Shown here: piece after piece, positions 1-7,484 of the stretch
How the letters are laid out: every line of letters begins with the position of its first letter
How positions within the stretch are numbered: the stretch's first letter is position 1
Source of the DNA: Azoarcus sp.
Lineage (GTDB): Bacteria; Pseudomonadota; Gammaproteobacteria; Burkholderiales; Rhodocyclaceae
Direction: 5' to 3'
DNA: 16,748 nt
Assembly: GCA_031268685.1 (NCBI GenBank)
Contig: JAIRWW010000035.1
Span: 1-16,748, forward strand
The notes under the pieces: generated by a model
The model's database searches: none
What the model saw: only the letters and a program-made list of their open reading frames with translations
Told to the model about the DNA's origin: nothing
Position numbers and translations under genes: made by a program

Positions 1-837
1 TTGGTGTCTTATCGGATGCCGCCCGGCGCGATTATTCGCGGTTTGCAGAAGCCTTTGCGTTTTTCTATGCGTACTGAGAGATTCCGCCGGTCTGGCGACG
101 GCGTGGCGCGGCTGAATGAATTGCTTGATGCCGGTTATCTGGCGGGGCTGCAAGTCTCGGTATTCTGGCTTCCTTTCATGCCGCCGGATTTCCGTTTTCA
201 TTTCAATGCCCACAATCTGCTCGCTTATGGGCGCGATGGAAAAAACGGCGACTATTTGCTCTCCGATCCCGTGCTGGAAGACCCTGTGCGTTGTGCGCCC
301 GTCGATTTGGAGAAGGCGCGTTTCGCCAAGGGCGCGCTTGCGCCCAAGGGGCTGATTTATTACCCGGCCACTCCGCCGCGCGAGCCGGATTGGCAGCGGG
401 CGGTTCCCGCCGCGATCAAGAAAACTGTGCGCATGATGCTTTTTACGCCGCTGCCGATCATCGGGATCAGGGGCATGGAGCGGCTGGCGCGCGCTTTTGA
501 ACGCTTGCCGGGCGATGCCGATCCGCAGGCAAGCAAGCGCTACATTGGGCATGTGGTGCGGATGCAGGAAGAAATCGGTACGGGCGGCGCGGGTTTTCGC
601 TTTATGTATGCTGCTTTTCTTGAAGAAGCCGCGCCTCTTGCAGTCCGTCCGGCCCTGGCTGAGCTGGGGGCGGAACTGGTCGAAATCGGCGACGGCTGGC
701 GCGAATTCGCTTTGCTTACCGCAAGGATGATCCGCGACCGCGACCCGCTCGATACTAAATTGCTCGCGGGCTTGCTGCGCGGGCAGGGCGCGCGTGAAAA
801 GGCGTTTTTTACTGCTTTGGGCAAGGCTGTGAAGTAA
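1..837 (+). CDS. BtrH-like acyltransferase, 5'-truncated (BtrH_N plus DUF4872 regions)
   Basis: I recognise this as the BtrH family. BtrH from butirosin biosynthesis transfers an acyl group from an acyl carrier protein to its acceptor. The visible part includes the typical stretches around LPPFMPP-like residues 57-62, FRFHFNAHNLLAYGRDG at about 64-80 with a conserved His, the SDP segment near 88, and RFAKGALAPKG at about 107-117. The C-terminal half, from about residue 135, matches the helical DUF4872-type part. The family normally starts some 50-60 residues earlier with a Cys/His-containing motif, so the real start lies left of the window and the TTG at base 1 is not a true start. It ends at TAA 835-837, followed by a terminator-like hairpin. 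The nearby ABC exporter, acyl carrier protein and ketosynthase fit an ACP-dependent acyl transfer. The acceptor cannot be read from the sequence. Family call is confident; substrate is unknown. Confidence 0.8.
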   Translation: MVSYRMPPGAIIRGLQKPLRFSMRTERFRRSGDGVARLNELLDAGYLAGLQVSVFWLPFMPPDFRFHFNAHNLLAYGRDGKNGDYLLSDPVLEDPVRCAPVDLEKARFAKGALAPKGLIYYPATPPREPDWQRAVPAAIKKTVRMMLFTPLPIIGIRGMERLARAFERLPGDADPQASKRYIGHVVRMQEEIGTGGAGFRFMYAAFLEEAAPLAVRPALAELGAELVEIGDGWREFALLTARMIRDRDPLDTKLLAGLLRGQGAREKAFFTALGKAVK

Positions 838-850
838 GCTTTTCCGCTCC

Positions 851-870
851 CGGCGCTCGCGCCGTTTTTT
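851..870 (+). terminator. Terminator-like GC hairpin with T tract after the BtrH-like gene
   Basis: CGGCGC (851-856) and GCGCCG (859-864) are perfectly complementary around a very short loop, and six T follow directly (865-870). This has the form of a Rho-independent terminator, 14 bases after the stop codon. Two further CCG-plus-T-tract units follow at 871-894. It may separate the BtrH-like gene from the ABC genes, or act as a leaky attenuator within one operon. Confidence 0.55.
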
Positions 871-894
871 GCCGCCGTTTTGCCGCCGTTTTTT
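871..894 (+). repeat. Tandem GCCGCCGTTTT units
   Basis: Two copies of GCCGCCGTTTT start at 871 and 882, the second with two extra T. They follow a related CGCCG-T6 unit at 860-870. This gives three T tracts in 30 bases (865-870, 878-881, 889-894) just upstream of the ABC ATPase start at 912. The units may be small slippage duplications of the terminator tail. Confidence 0.5.
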
Positions 895-911
895 GTTATT
901 GCTCCGTTGTC

Positions 912-1835
912 ATGATCCGAATCGACCGCATACATTACCGCTATCGCGCCGCGCCGCAGCCGGCGCTCGATGGCATTTCGTTCGATATCGGGCGCGGCTC
1001 TGTTTATGGTCTTCTCGGCCCCAATGGCGCAGGCAAGACTACGCTGATTTCGGTGTTGGCCGGGCTGCTCGCGCCCCAGGATGGCGGCGTTGCTGTTGAT
1101 GGCGAGCCTTTGGCTGCGTGGCGCGCTTCGCGGCCCACTGCTATCGCGGCGGTTCCCCAGGACTATGCTTTTTATCCCATGCTGACTGTGGCCGAAAATC
1201 TCGATTTTTTCGCCGGGGTGCAGGGGCTTTCGCGCCGCCAGCGTCGGGATCGTTGTGCGGCGGCCATGGCTTTTGCTTGTCTCGAAGCGGTGGCCGGACG
1301 GCGCGCCGCTTCGCTTTCCGGCGGTCTGCGCCGTCGTTTGAATATGGCGATCGGCCTTACCGGCGCGCCAGAGGTGCTGCTGCTTGATGAGCCGACAGTC
1401 GGGGTCGATCCGCAGTCGCGCCGCTTTATGCTCGATGCGGTCAAACGCTTTGCAGCCGATGGCGGTACTGTGCTTTATACCTCTCATTACATGGAGGAAG
1501 TGGAGGCTGTGTGTTCTGGCGTGGCAATCATTGACCATGGGAAGGTTCTGGCGGCTGGGCCGCTTGAGGAGCTTAAGCGCGGCGGCGCGCCGACGCTGAA
1601 TCTGGGGTTTGCCCGCCCTTTGCCGGAGGCGCTTGTGGCGAATTGGCGGGCGCGCTTTCCGGATATGGGCGTGAGGGATAATGCCGTCGATTTTCCGCGC
1701 TTCCCCGCGGATGGGCTTGCGCCTTTGCTTGCCGAACTCGCCGCCGCTGGCCTTGCTGTGGAGCGCGCGGAATACGGCGCGCCGAATCTGGAGCAGTTCT
1801 TTATGCAACTTACCCATCATTCGCTGCGGGACTGA
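912..1835 (+). CDS. ABC transporter ATP-binding protein (ABC-2/drug-exporter type)
   Basis: This is the nucleotide-binding subunit of an ABC exporter, 307 residues, cytoplasmic. All diagnostic motifs are visible: Walker A GPNGAGKT at residues 36-43, Q-loop Gln83 (AVPQDY), signature LSGGLRRR at 135-142, Walker B VLLLDE at 155-160 followed by PTVGVDP, and H-loop His192 (TSHYMEE). About 90 residues after the H-loop form the C-terminal tail common in the CcmA/DrrA-like group. ATG 912 is used although no Shine-Dalgarno is evident; the N-terminal strand MIRIDRIHYRY is typical for the family. The gene is followed closely by an ABC-2 permease, so the two form one export system. Given the acyl carrier protein and ketosynthase downstream, the cargo is probably the product of this locus, but that is inference. 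Confidence 0.93.
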   Translation: MIRIDRIHYRYRAAPQPALDGISFDIGRGSVYGLLGPNGAGKTTLISVLAGLLAPQDGGVAVDGEPLAAWRASRPTAIAAVPQDYAFYPMLTVAENLDFFAGVQGLSRRQRRDRCAAAMAFACLEAVAGRRAASLSGGLRRRLNMAIGLTGAPEVLLLDEPTVGVDPQSRRFMLDAVKRFAADGGTVLYTSHYMEEVEAVCSGVAIIDHGKVLAAGPLEELKRGGAPTLNLGFARPLPEALVANWRARFPDMGVRDNAVDFPRFPADGLAPLLAELAAAGLAVERAEYGAPNLEQFFMQLTHHSLRD

Positions 1836-1839
1836 GCAC

Positions 1840-1845
1840 AGGGAG
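1840..1845 (+). promoter_or_regulatory. Candidate Shine-Dalgarno AGGGAG for the permease
   Basis: AGGGAG lies just after the ATPase stop (1833-1835). The only in-frame permease codon at proper distance is CTG 1852. This would make the permease start a rare CTG; otherwise the match is chance. Confidence 0.35.
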
Positions 1846-1875
1846 AACGATCTGCTTTCCGGAAATACCTCTCTT

Positions 1876-3105
1876 TTGGCTTCTTCGCCGTTCCGCGGGC
1901 CGGTTCGCCTCGTTGCTTTGTGGAAAAAGGAATTGCTGGCGCTCGTGCGCGACCGCCATGGGCTTGCGGCGCTTTTTGTTATGCCTGCGGTCTTTATTCT
2001 GGTTATGTCGCTCGCGCTCGCGGAGCCTTTCTCCACGCGACAGCCTGCCGCTATTGGCTACGCTGTGCTCGATCTCGATTCGACGCCTGTTTCGCAGGCG
2101 CTCGATGAGCAATTGGGCGCAGCCGATTTTTTTGAAAAGCGCGAACGCCCGCCCGGCGAAGCGGATGCCCGCCGCCGGGTGGAAGCTGGCGAGGCGGCTT
2201 TTGTTTTGATCATTCCTCGGGGTTTCGCTAGCCAGATCGGCAGCAACCGGACGCCGTCCTTGCGTTTTTTGATCGATCCCGCTGTTCCGAACACGCTGCG
2301 GGAAGGTTTTCGCCAGCAGGTCGAAGCGGCGGTCATCAAGGTGTGGCTCGCACATGTGCTCGAACGCCTGGGACAAAATTTGATGATTCCGGAGCTGCGC
2401 CGTGTCACTGAGCGAGTCGGCCCGCCGGAAATTCATACCGAAGCCGTGGGCCGCGCCGATGGCGAAGTTTTTGCGCCGCCTTCTTCGGTGCAGCAAAGCG
2501 TCCCGGCATGGCTGATTTTTTCTATGTTTTTTGTCGTCATCCCTATTTCGGCGGTTTTCGTCGGCGAGCGCCAGCGTGGCACTCTGCAAAGGCTTGCCAC
2601 GCAGAAGGTCTCGTTCAGCCTCGTGCTCGCGGGTAAATTTGTCCCTTTCGTCCTGCTCAATCAGGCGCAGGCAGTCATCATGATCGCTATCGGGCGCTGG
2701 CTCGTGCCTTTGTGCGGCGGCGAGGCTTTCAGTTTGCCGGATGGCGCGCAGGCTCTCGCGGCTTTGTGGCTGCTGAGTATCGCCGTCAGCGCGGCGGCGG
2801 TTGGATGGGCGCTTTTTATCGCCAGCCTCGCTCGCAGCAGCGAACAGGCCAGCATCCTTGGCGGCGCGGGCAACATTATCATGGGCGCTATCGGTGGCAT
2901 TATGGTGCCCAGATTCGTCATGCCGGCGGCCATGCAGCCTTGGACGCGCTTGTCGCCGATGGATTGGGCGCTCGATGGCGTCCATCACGTCATGTTGCGC
3001 CACGGCGGTATCGTCGATATCTTGCCCGCGGCGGCTGCGCTGGCATGCTTCGGTTTTTTTGCGCTGGCCGCGGCTGTTTTTCTGGGCCGTAGGGTGCGCT
3101 GCTGA
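1876..3105 (+). CDS. ABC-2 type transporter permease
   Basis: This is the membrane subunit that pairs with the preceding ATPase; about 409 residues from this start. After a basic ELLALVRDR segment there is one N-terminal membrane helix (about bases 1957-2030). A large soluble, presumably periplasmic, domain of roughly 150 residues follows. Then come five more hydrophobic segments from about base 2500 to the end, containing FSMFFVVIPISAVFVGE and a LSPMDWALDG stretch. This 1 + domain + 5 layout is the ABC2_membrane_3/YhhJ type. The start is uncertain. The open frame extends back into the ATPase gene, and TTG 1876 is the first ordinary initiator after the ATPase stop, but it has only a weak ribosome site. 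A good AGGGAG at 1840-1845 sits six bases before an in-frame CTG at 1852, and TTG 1918 is also possible. Confidence 0.9.
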   Translation: MASSPFRGPVRLVALWKKELLALVRDRHGLAALFVMPAVFILVMSLALAEPFSTRQPAAIGYAVLDLDSTPVSQALDEQLGAADFFEKRERPPGEADARRRVEAGEAAFVLIIPRGFASQIGSNRTPSLRFLIDPAVPNTLREGFRQQVEAAVIKVWLAHVLERLGQNLMIPELRRVTERVGPPEIHTEAVGRADGEVFAPPSSVQQSVPAWLIFSMFFVVIPISAVFVGERQRGTLQRLATQKVSFSLVLAGKFVPFVLLNQAQAVIMIAIGRWLVPLCGGEAFSLPDGAQALAALWLLSIAVSAAAVGWALFIASLARSSEQASILGGAGNIIMGAIGGIMVPRFVMPAAMQPWTRLSPMDWALDGVHHVMLRHGGIVDILPAAAALACFGFFALAAAVFLGRRVRC

Positions 3106-3118
3106 CCGTGCGCCAATT

Positions 3119-3152
3119 TTTGAGCAAAGCGATTCTTTGAGCAAAGCGATTC
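3119..3152 (+). repeat. Perfect 17-bp tandem duplication before the acyl carrier protein
   Basis: TTTGAGCAAAGCGATTC occurs at 3119-3135 and again, without any gap, at 3136-3152. It fills most of the gap between the permease stop (3105) and the carrier protein ATG (3161). No good Shine-Dalgarno is seen in the gap. Perfect identity suggests a recent duplication or a selected regulatory repeat. Confidence 0.85.
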
Positions 3153-3160
3153 GATTGACT

Positions 3161-3433
3161 ATGACTGACCTGAAATCTGCCTTGAAAACCTTGATCGTAG
3201 AGACCTGCGATAAAGATTGTGATCCCGCTTCCATCGCCGACGATGAAATTCTGTTCGGCTCTGGAACGAGGCTCTCGCTCGATTCACTCGATGCCTTGCA
3301 ACTGTCGGTTGCCTTGCAAAAACGATTCGGCGTGCGCCTGACGGACAGTAAGGAAACCCGCCGCGCTTTCGCCAGTGTCGCCAGCCTTGCGGACTGGCTG
3401 CGGGCGAAAGGCAAAACGGGCATGCTGGCGTGA
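3161..3433 (+). CDS. Acyl carrier protein (phosphopantetheine-binding)
   Basis: This is a 90-residue carrier protein that would hold growing acyl chains on a 4'-phosphopantetheine arm. The attachment site is LDSLDALQL with Ser42 in the DSL motif. The region before it (DDEILFGSGTRLSLDSLD) and after it (LQKRFGVRL, then VASLADWL) follows the usual four-helix order, and the size is typical of discrete carriers. ATG 3161 was chosen because it gives the normal N-terminus; the open frame runs further upstream only by chance inside the permease gene. Its stop overlaps the GTG start of the ketosynthase (GTGA), implying coupled translation. It is not the housekeeping AcpP of fatty acid synthesis: the sequence differs and it sits beside a dedicated ketosynthase and a BtrH-like acyltransferase, a likely user of its cargo. 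Confidence 0.9.
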   Translation: MTDLKSALKTLIVETCDKDCDPASIADDEILFGSGTRLSLDSLDALQLSVALQKRFGVRLTDSKETRRAFASVASLADWLRAKGKTGMLA

Positions 3434-4488
3434 AAGCCTTGCGCCCGGTATATATCGACCGCATCGGCCACGTCTCGGCCCTGGGCTTGTCGGCGGCTGC
3501 CGCCGCCGAAGCGTTTCTAGCGGACAAAAAGACCGTTTCCTGGCGTGAATTGCCCGAGGCCCGCTACCCCTGGTTTGCGCTGCCGCTGCCTGAAACGGAC
3601 TGGACAGCCCGTACTCTGCGCGCGCTCGATTTCATCAATGCGGAACTCGCTTCCGGTTTGCCGCCATCTCCGTTTTCCGGTCTGCCGCTTTTTGCGGGTT
3701 CTTCCGCGCTGGCGACCGGGGCCGCCGAAGCCCGTACCCGCGCAAGCGGCGCGCCCGCCGTCGATTTCGACGATCTTGCCGACTTCCGCAATAAGGTCTG
3801 CGCAGCCTTCAGCATTGAAACCGAGCCGTATTTGTATTCCACCTCCTGCACTTCGGGCTTTGCCGCACTTGAAGCCGCCGCGCTGTTGATCGGCCATGGA
3901 GAAATCGACGAGGCTCTGGTGCTTGGCGTCGAGTTTGGCTGCGATACGACACTCGCCGGTTTTGCCAGCCTGGGTCTCCTTGCGCGCGATGAAAGCAGCG
4001 AGGGCCTCATTCTTGGCGAAGCAGTTGCCGGCCTGCGGCTCACGGCGCAAGCCGCGACATGGCGGATTGCCGCCTGCCGCCTGGGGACTGACGGTTACTC
4101 TGTAACTTCGCCGACTCCAGATGGGCGGGTCATTGCTTCCAATATCGCCGCCGCTCTTGATGACGCTGGGCTGAGCGCCAGCGATATAGATCTTATCAAG
4201 CCCCATCGCAGCCGCATGTTCAGCACCGATGAACCCGAAGAAGCCGCGCTCGAACTTTTGTTCGGCTCCCGGCGGCCGCCGGAGATTACTTTCAAACGCC
4301 GTCTTGGCCATACCCTGGGAGCGAGCGGCCCGGCGGAGCTGAGCATATTGCTCGCTCTGCTCGATATGCGTTGCGCTCAGGCGCGCTACGGCCAGCCGCG
4401 GCGTCTGCTTTTCAATCTCGTCGGCTTCGGCGGCAGTACCGCGACCCTTATCGTCGAACGCTGCCAGGAAACCGGAGGAAAAAATTGA
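3430..4488 (+). CDS. Short beta-ketoacyl-ACP synthase (thiolase fold)
   Basis: This 352-residue protein would condense acyl units on the neighbouring carrier protein. The three catalytic residues expected for a decarboxylating ketosynthase can be assigned: Cys140 in STSCTSGFAAL, His259 in IKPHRSRMFSTDEPE (the position of EAHGTGT in standard enzymes), and His294 in KRRLGHTLGASGP. The C-terminal NLVGFGGSTATLIVER is the usual FGG..A.L..E ending. It is about 60 residues shorter than typical FabF (about 410), with a reduced N-terminal half. Around His259 the usual HGTGT is replaced by HRSRMFST, an odd substitution near the active site. The GTG start overlaps the carrier protein stop, and its own stop overlaps the next start. 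A functional but divergent enzyme is likely; its chain length and substrate are not readable. Confidence 0.88.
   Translation: MKALRPVYIDRIGHVSALGLSAAAAAEAFLADKKTVSWRELPEARYPWFALPLPETDWTARTLRALDFINAELASGLPPSPFSGLPLFAGSSALATGAAEARTRASGAPAVDFDDLADFRNKVCAAFSIETEPYLYSTSCTSGFAALEAAALLIGHGEIDEALVLGVEFGCDTTLAGFASLGLLARDESSEGLILGEAVAGLRLTAQAATWRIAACRLGTDGYSVTSPTPDGRVIASNIAAALDDAGLSASDIDLIKPHRSRMFSTDEPEEAALELLFGSRRPPEITFKRRLGHTLGASGPAELSILLALLDMRCAQARYGQPRRLLFNLVGFGGSTATLIVERCQETGGKN
4474..4479 (+). promoter_or_regulatory. Strong Shine-Dalgarno GGAGGA that decides a TTG start
   Basis: GGAGGA ends five bases before TTG 4485, which overlaps the ketosynthase TGA at 4486-4488. This fixes the start of the next small gene, whose open frame otherwise extends upstream to 4371. 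Confidence 0.75.
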
Positions 4489-4982
4489 GTGTTCTCCGTA
4501 TTGGCGACATAAAGGAACAATGTTTCGACACCGCCACGCTCTCTGCGTTTGCGCGCCAACAATCTTCCGTACCGCTGCGCCGCGCTGGCGCTATGACTGA
4601 ACTGGTCATAGCGGGCGTGGCAGCCTGTCTGGCCGGTGAGGCAGATCGTTCCACCATGGTGTTGTGGGGATCGCGCATGGGCGCGCGCGCCGCGGGCATC
4701 CGCGTTGTGGTCGATGTCGCCATTGCCCGCGAATCGCCATTTCCATTCGACTTTCTCGCTACCCAGCCCATTCTCGCCGCCATTCCCTTGCAGAAAAGCT
4801 TTCCCTGCATCGAGAGCGCGCTTTACCAACCCTGGACGGGTGACGCGGCGTTGCACTGGCAGCGCATGCGGATGCTTGCCGCCGTATTTTTGCAAGCAGG
4901 TCGCCACGCGCGCGTGCTGTGCGGGCAGGTAGAGCCGGGGGAGGGCGAGCACATTGGGCGATGGCAGATGCTGGAGAACTGA
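4485..4982 (+). CDS. Hypothetical protein, possibly ketosynthase N-terminal-like partner
   Basis: The protein has 165 residues from TTG 4485, which is preceded by GGAGGA and overlaps the ketosynthase stop. I do not recognise it with certainty. The order of features resembles the Ketoacyl-synt_2 type domain found beside ACP/ketosynthase pairs: an RRAGAMTELVIAGVAACLAG helix near 32-51, a VLWGSRMG turn near 61-68, then PFDFLATQPILAAIPLQ near 87-103, and a late LAAVFLQAGRHARVLCGQVEPGE strand-turn. No Cys-His-His triad is present, so it would not be catalytic by itself. It could be a structural partner or chain-length-type subunit for the short ketosynthase upstream, which itself has a reduced N-terminal half. 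Translational coupling supports a shared job. The homology is inference. Confidence 0.65.
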   Translation: MSVLRIGDIKEQCFDTATLSAFARQQSSVPLRRAGAMTELVIAGVAACLAGEADRSTMVLWGSRMGARAAGIRVVVDVAIARESPFPFDFLATQPILAAIPLQKSFPCIESALYQPWTGDAALHWQRMRMLAAVFLQAGRHARVLCGQVEPGEGEHIGRWQMLEN

Positions 4983-5009
4983 TCCCGCGCGCTGTTTAAT
5001 GACATGAGC

Positions 5010-5023
5010 TTGCATGCATGCAA
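5010..5023. promoter_or_regulatory. 14-bp perfect palindrome upstream of comEC
   Basis: TTGCATGCATGCAA reads identically on both strands and lies 13 bases before the comEC ATG at 5037. It could be an operator for a dimeric regulator, or a chance sequence built from repeated GCAT. A GAGG at 5029-5032 may be the comEC ribosome site. Confidence 0.35.
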
Positions 5024-5036
5024 TGCATGAGGCATT

Positions 5037-7484
5037 ATGCTGGTCATGTTCAAAAACGTTCTGGGCATTTTCTCGGGCATTTGTTTATTGCAGGTCTCGG
5101 CGGCGTTGCCGCCGTGGGCGGGCCATGGCTGGGTTGTGGCGGCCATGGCGTTTGGCGCGCTTGTATTTTGCTGGCGAGTGCGCGGGCAAATGCGCGGGCG
5201 CAGGCGGACGGCGCGCGCCGCTTTTGCGGTCTGTGTATTCGGGCTGGCGGCGGCCATATTGATGGGATATGCCTATGCGGCATGGCGGGCGGATCTGCGC
5301 TTGTCCGATGCACTCGATGTGGCGCTCGAAGGGCGCGATGTGCAACTGACCGGGCGTATTGCATCGCTGCCCGACGATAGCGGTGATGGGCTGCGCTTCG
5401 TGTTCGAGTCTGAGTCTGAACCTGAGTCCGAACCTGCCCGCGATTGTTGCGATGCGAATGGGGATGCGCAAGATGATTACCGGGCGGGGACGCCGGGGCG
5501 GATATTGCTGTCGTGGTATCGCGGTCATTGGGGCGGTACTCAGGCGGCGCGTGCGGCGGTGCCCGCATTGCAGCCAGGGGAACTCTGGCGGCTCACGGTG
5601 AGGCTGAAACGGCCGCATGGCTCGGCGGTTCCAGGCGGTTTCGATTATGAAGCATGGTTGCTGGAACGAGGGCTGCGGGCCACTGGCTATGTCCGCAGCG
5701 GCGAGTTGCTGGCGGCAGACGGCGGCGGCTTCATGAATGGCGTACATCGGCTGCGGGCGCGCATCCGCCAGCAATTCGAGGCGGCGCTGCCGGATGCGCC
5801 GTATCGCGGCATCCTGGTGGCGCTGGCCGTTGGCGACCAAGGCGCGATTCCGTCCGGGCAATGGGAGATTTTGCGTCGTACCGGCGTTCAACATCTGGTG
5901 GCGATTTCAGGCTTGCACATTTCGCTGGTGGCGCTGGCTGTGGGCGGCTTGTGCGTGATGTTGTGGCGGCGTGTTCCGCGGCTCGTACTGTGCTGTCCGG
6001 CGCGCTTGGCGGGCGCTTTGGCCGGGCTTTCGGCGGCTGGTGTTTATGCGCTGCTGGCCGGGCTGGGCATTCCGGTGCAGCGCGCCTTTGTCATGCTGGC
6101 TGCGGCGGCGTTGGCCATGGCGGCGCGGCGCGAGATGAGCGCGCGCAATGTGTTGATGCTGGCTTTGCTCGCCGTGCTGCTTGTCGATCCGTGGGCTACG
6201 CTGGCGGCGGGGTTCTGGCTTTCTTTCGGCGCGGTGGCGACGATTTTGCTGACGATGGGCGGTAGAACCGTGCCGATGCGGGGCTGGCGTGCGGCAGTCA
6301 AGTTGCAGCTGGCGATCACGCTGGCGACTATTCCTGCCTTGGTGGCGCTTTTTCAGGGCTTCTCGCTTGCGTCGCCGCCAGCCAATGCCTTTGCCATTCC
6401 CTTGGTGAGTTTCGCCATCGCGCCCCTTGTCCTGGCCGCGGCGATATACCCTGCCAACTGGCTGCTCGAACTGGCGCACACGCTGACCGCGTGGATGATG
6501 GATGCCTTGCAATATTTGTCTTCGTTTCCATTCGCCCTGCGCGAGCATCCCTTGCCGCCGCCGTGGTTGCTGGCGATTATGCTGGCGGTGGCCATAGTGA
6601 CGATACTGCCGCGCGGCACGCCTGGGCGCATCGCGGCACTGGCGGTGCTCGGCGGCTTCCTGTTCTGGCGGCCGGAGCCGCCGCGGCAGGGAGATTTTCG
6701 CGCCGTCGTGCTTGATGTCGGACAGGGCTTGGCGGTGCATGTGCAGACCGCGAACCACAATTTGCTCTATGACACCGGCCCGCTTTACGGACGTGAGAGC
6801 AATGCTGGCGAGCGCGTGGTCGTACCATATCTGCGCGCTCGGGGCGTCACGACGCTCGATGCAATAGCCATTTCTCACGATGATGACGACCATGCAGGCG
6901 GTTTGGAGAGTGTGCGGGCGCGCGTCGGGGCTGGAGAAATCATCGCGGGCGGCGAGGGCGCAGGGCTGGCAGGGGAGGGCGCATCCGGAATGGTGCGCGG
7001 CATTCCTTGCGTCGACGGCCTGCAATGGCGCTGGGACGATGTCGATTTCGCCGTGCTGGCGCCGGAAGCGCTCTCCGGCGAGCGGCGCGGCAACAATCTT
7101 TCCTGCGTGCTGCGGGTGCGAGGGGCGGGCGGCGTTTCATTGCTCCTGACCGGCGATATCGAAAGCGGCAGCGAATACAGTCTGGTGTCCCGGCATGGCG
7201 GGGATTTGGCAAGTACAGCGGTCGTGGCCGCGCACCATGGCAGCCGCTCGTCGTCATCCGCGGCTTTCGTGGCCGCTGTGCGCCCGGAAGTGGCGATATT
7301 TTCAGCGGGGTACCGCAACCGTTATGGCCATCCTCATCCGCGCGTACTTGAGCGATGGGAAGACGCGGGCGCTCGCAACATGCGGACGGACAATGCGGGA
7401 ACGGTGCTGCTCGACGCGAAGGACGGAAAGCTGCTCGCCTCGGGCTGGCGGGAAACCGCAGCGCGCTATTGGCATGGGCGCTGA
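5037..7484 (+). CDS. comEC: ComEC/Rec2 DNA internalization channel protein
   Basis: This 815-residue inner-membrane protein is the channel that carries single-stranded DNA into the cytoplasm during natural transformation. Three parts are visible in order. First is an N-terminal membrane segment pair with an OB-like soluble domain (residues about 1-220). Next is the multi-helix Competence domain (about 240-520), including GILVALAVGDQGAIP and the diagnostic HLVAISGLHISLVAL. Last is a C-terminal metallo-beta-lactamase domain (about 553-815) with DVGQGLAVHV near 560, SHDDDDHAGG near 612, VAAHHGSRSSSS near 732 and a YGHPHPRV loop. The length is typical for Gram-negative ComEC. ATG 5037 has GAGG four bases upstream; ATG 5046 is an alternative. 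An acidic low-complexity stretch (ESESEPESEPA, from about residue 123) interrupts the soluble domain and looks like a local expansion. No other competence genes are in the window. Confidence 0.95.
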   Translation: MLVMFKNVLGIFSGICLLQVSAALPPWAGHGWVVAAMAFGALVFCWRVRGQMRGRRRTARAAFAVCVFGLAAAILMGYAYAAWRADLRLSDALDVALEGRDVQLTGRIASLPDDSGDGLRFVFESESEPESEPARDCCDANGDAQDDYRAGTPGRILLSWYRGHWGGTQAARAAVPALQPGELWRLTVRLKRPHGSAVPGGFDYEAWLLERGLRATGYVRSGELLAADGGGFMNGVHRLRARIRQQFEAALPDAPYRGILVALAVGDQGAIPSGQWEILRRTGVQHLVAISGLHISLVALAVGGLCVMLWRRVPRLVLCCPARLAGALAGLSAAGVYALLAGLGIPVQRAFVMLAAAALAMAARREMSARNVLMLALLAVLLVDPWATLAAGFWLSFGAVATILLTMGGRTVPMRGWRAAVKLQLAITLATIPALVALFQGFSLASPPANAFAIPLVSFAIAPLVLAAAIYPANWLLELAHTLTAWMMDALQYLSSFPFALREHPLPPPWLLAIMLAVAIVTILPRGTPGRIAALAVLGGFLFWRPEPPRQGDFRAVVLDVGQGLAVHVQTANHNLLYDTGPLYGRESNAGERVVVPYLRARGVTTLDAIAISHDDDDHAGGLESVRARVGAGEIIAGGEGAGLAGEGASGMVRGIPCVDGLQWRWDDVDFAVLAPEALSGERRGNNLSCVLRVRGAGGVSLLLTGDIESGSEYSLVSRHGGDLASTAVVAAHHGSRSSSSAAFVAAVRPEVAIFSAGYRNRYGHPHPRVLERWEDAGARNMRTDNAGTVLLDAKDGKLLASGWRETAARYWHGR

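Noticed and set aside
540..2036. 498-residue open frame on the - strand
   Set aside because: It lies antisense to two clear genes (BtrH-like and ABC ATPase), its translation is rich in Arg/Ala/Ser without any motif, and GC-rich DNA readily gives such shadow frames.
1810..3471. 553-residue open frame on the - strand
   Set aside because: It is antisense to the ABC permease and carrier protein, with an Arg/His-rich translation and no recognisable domain.
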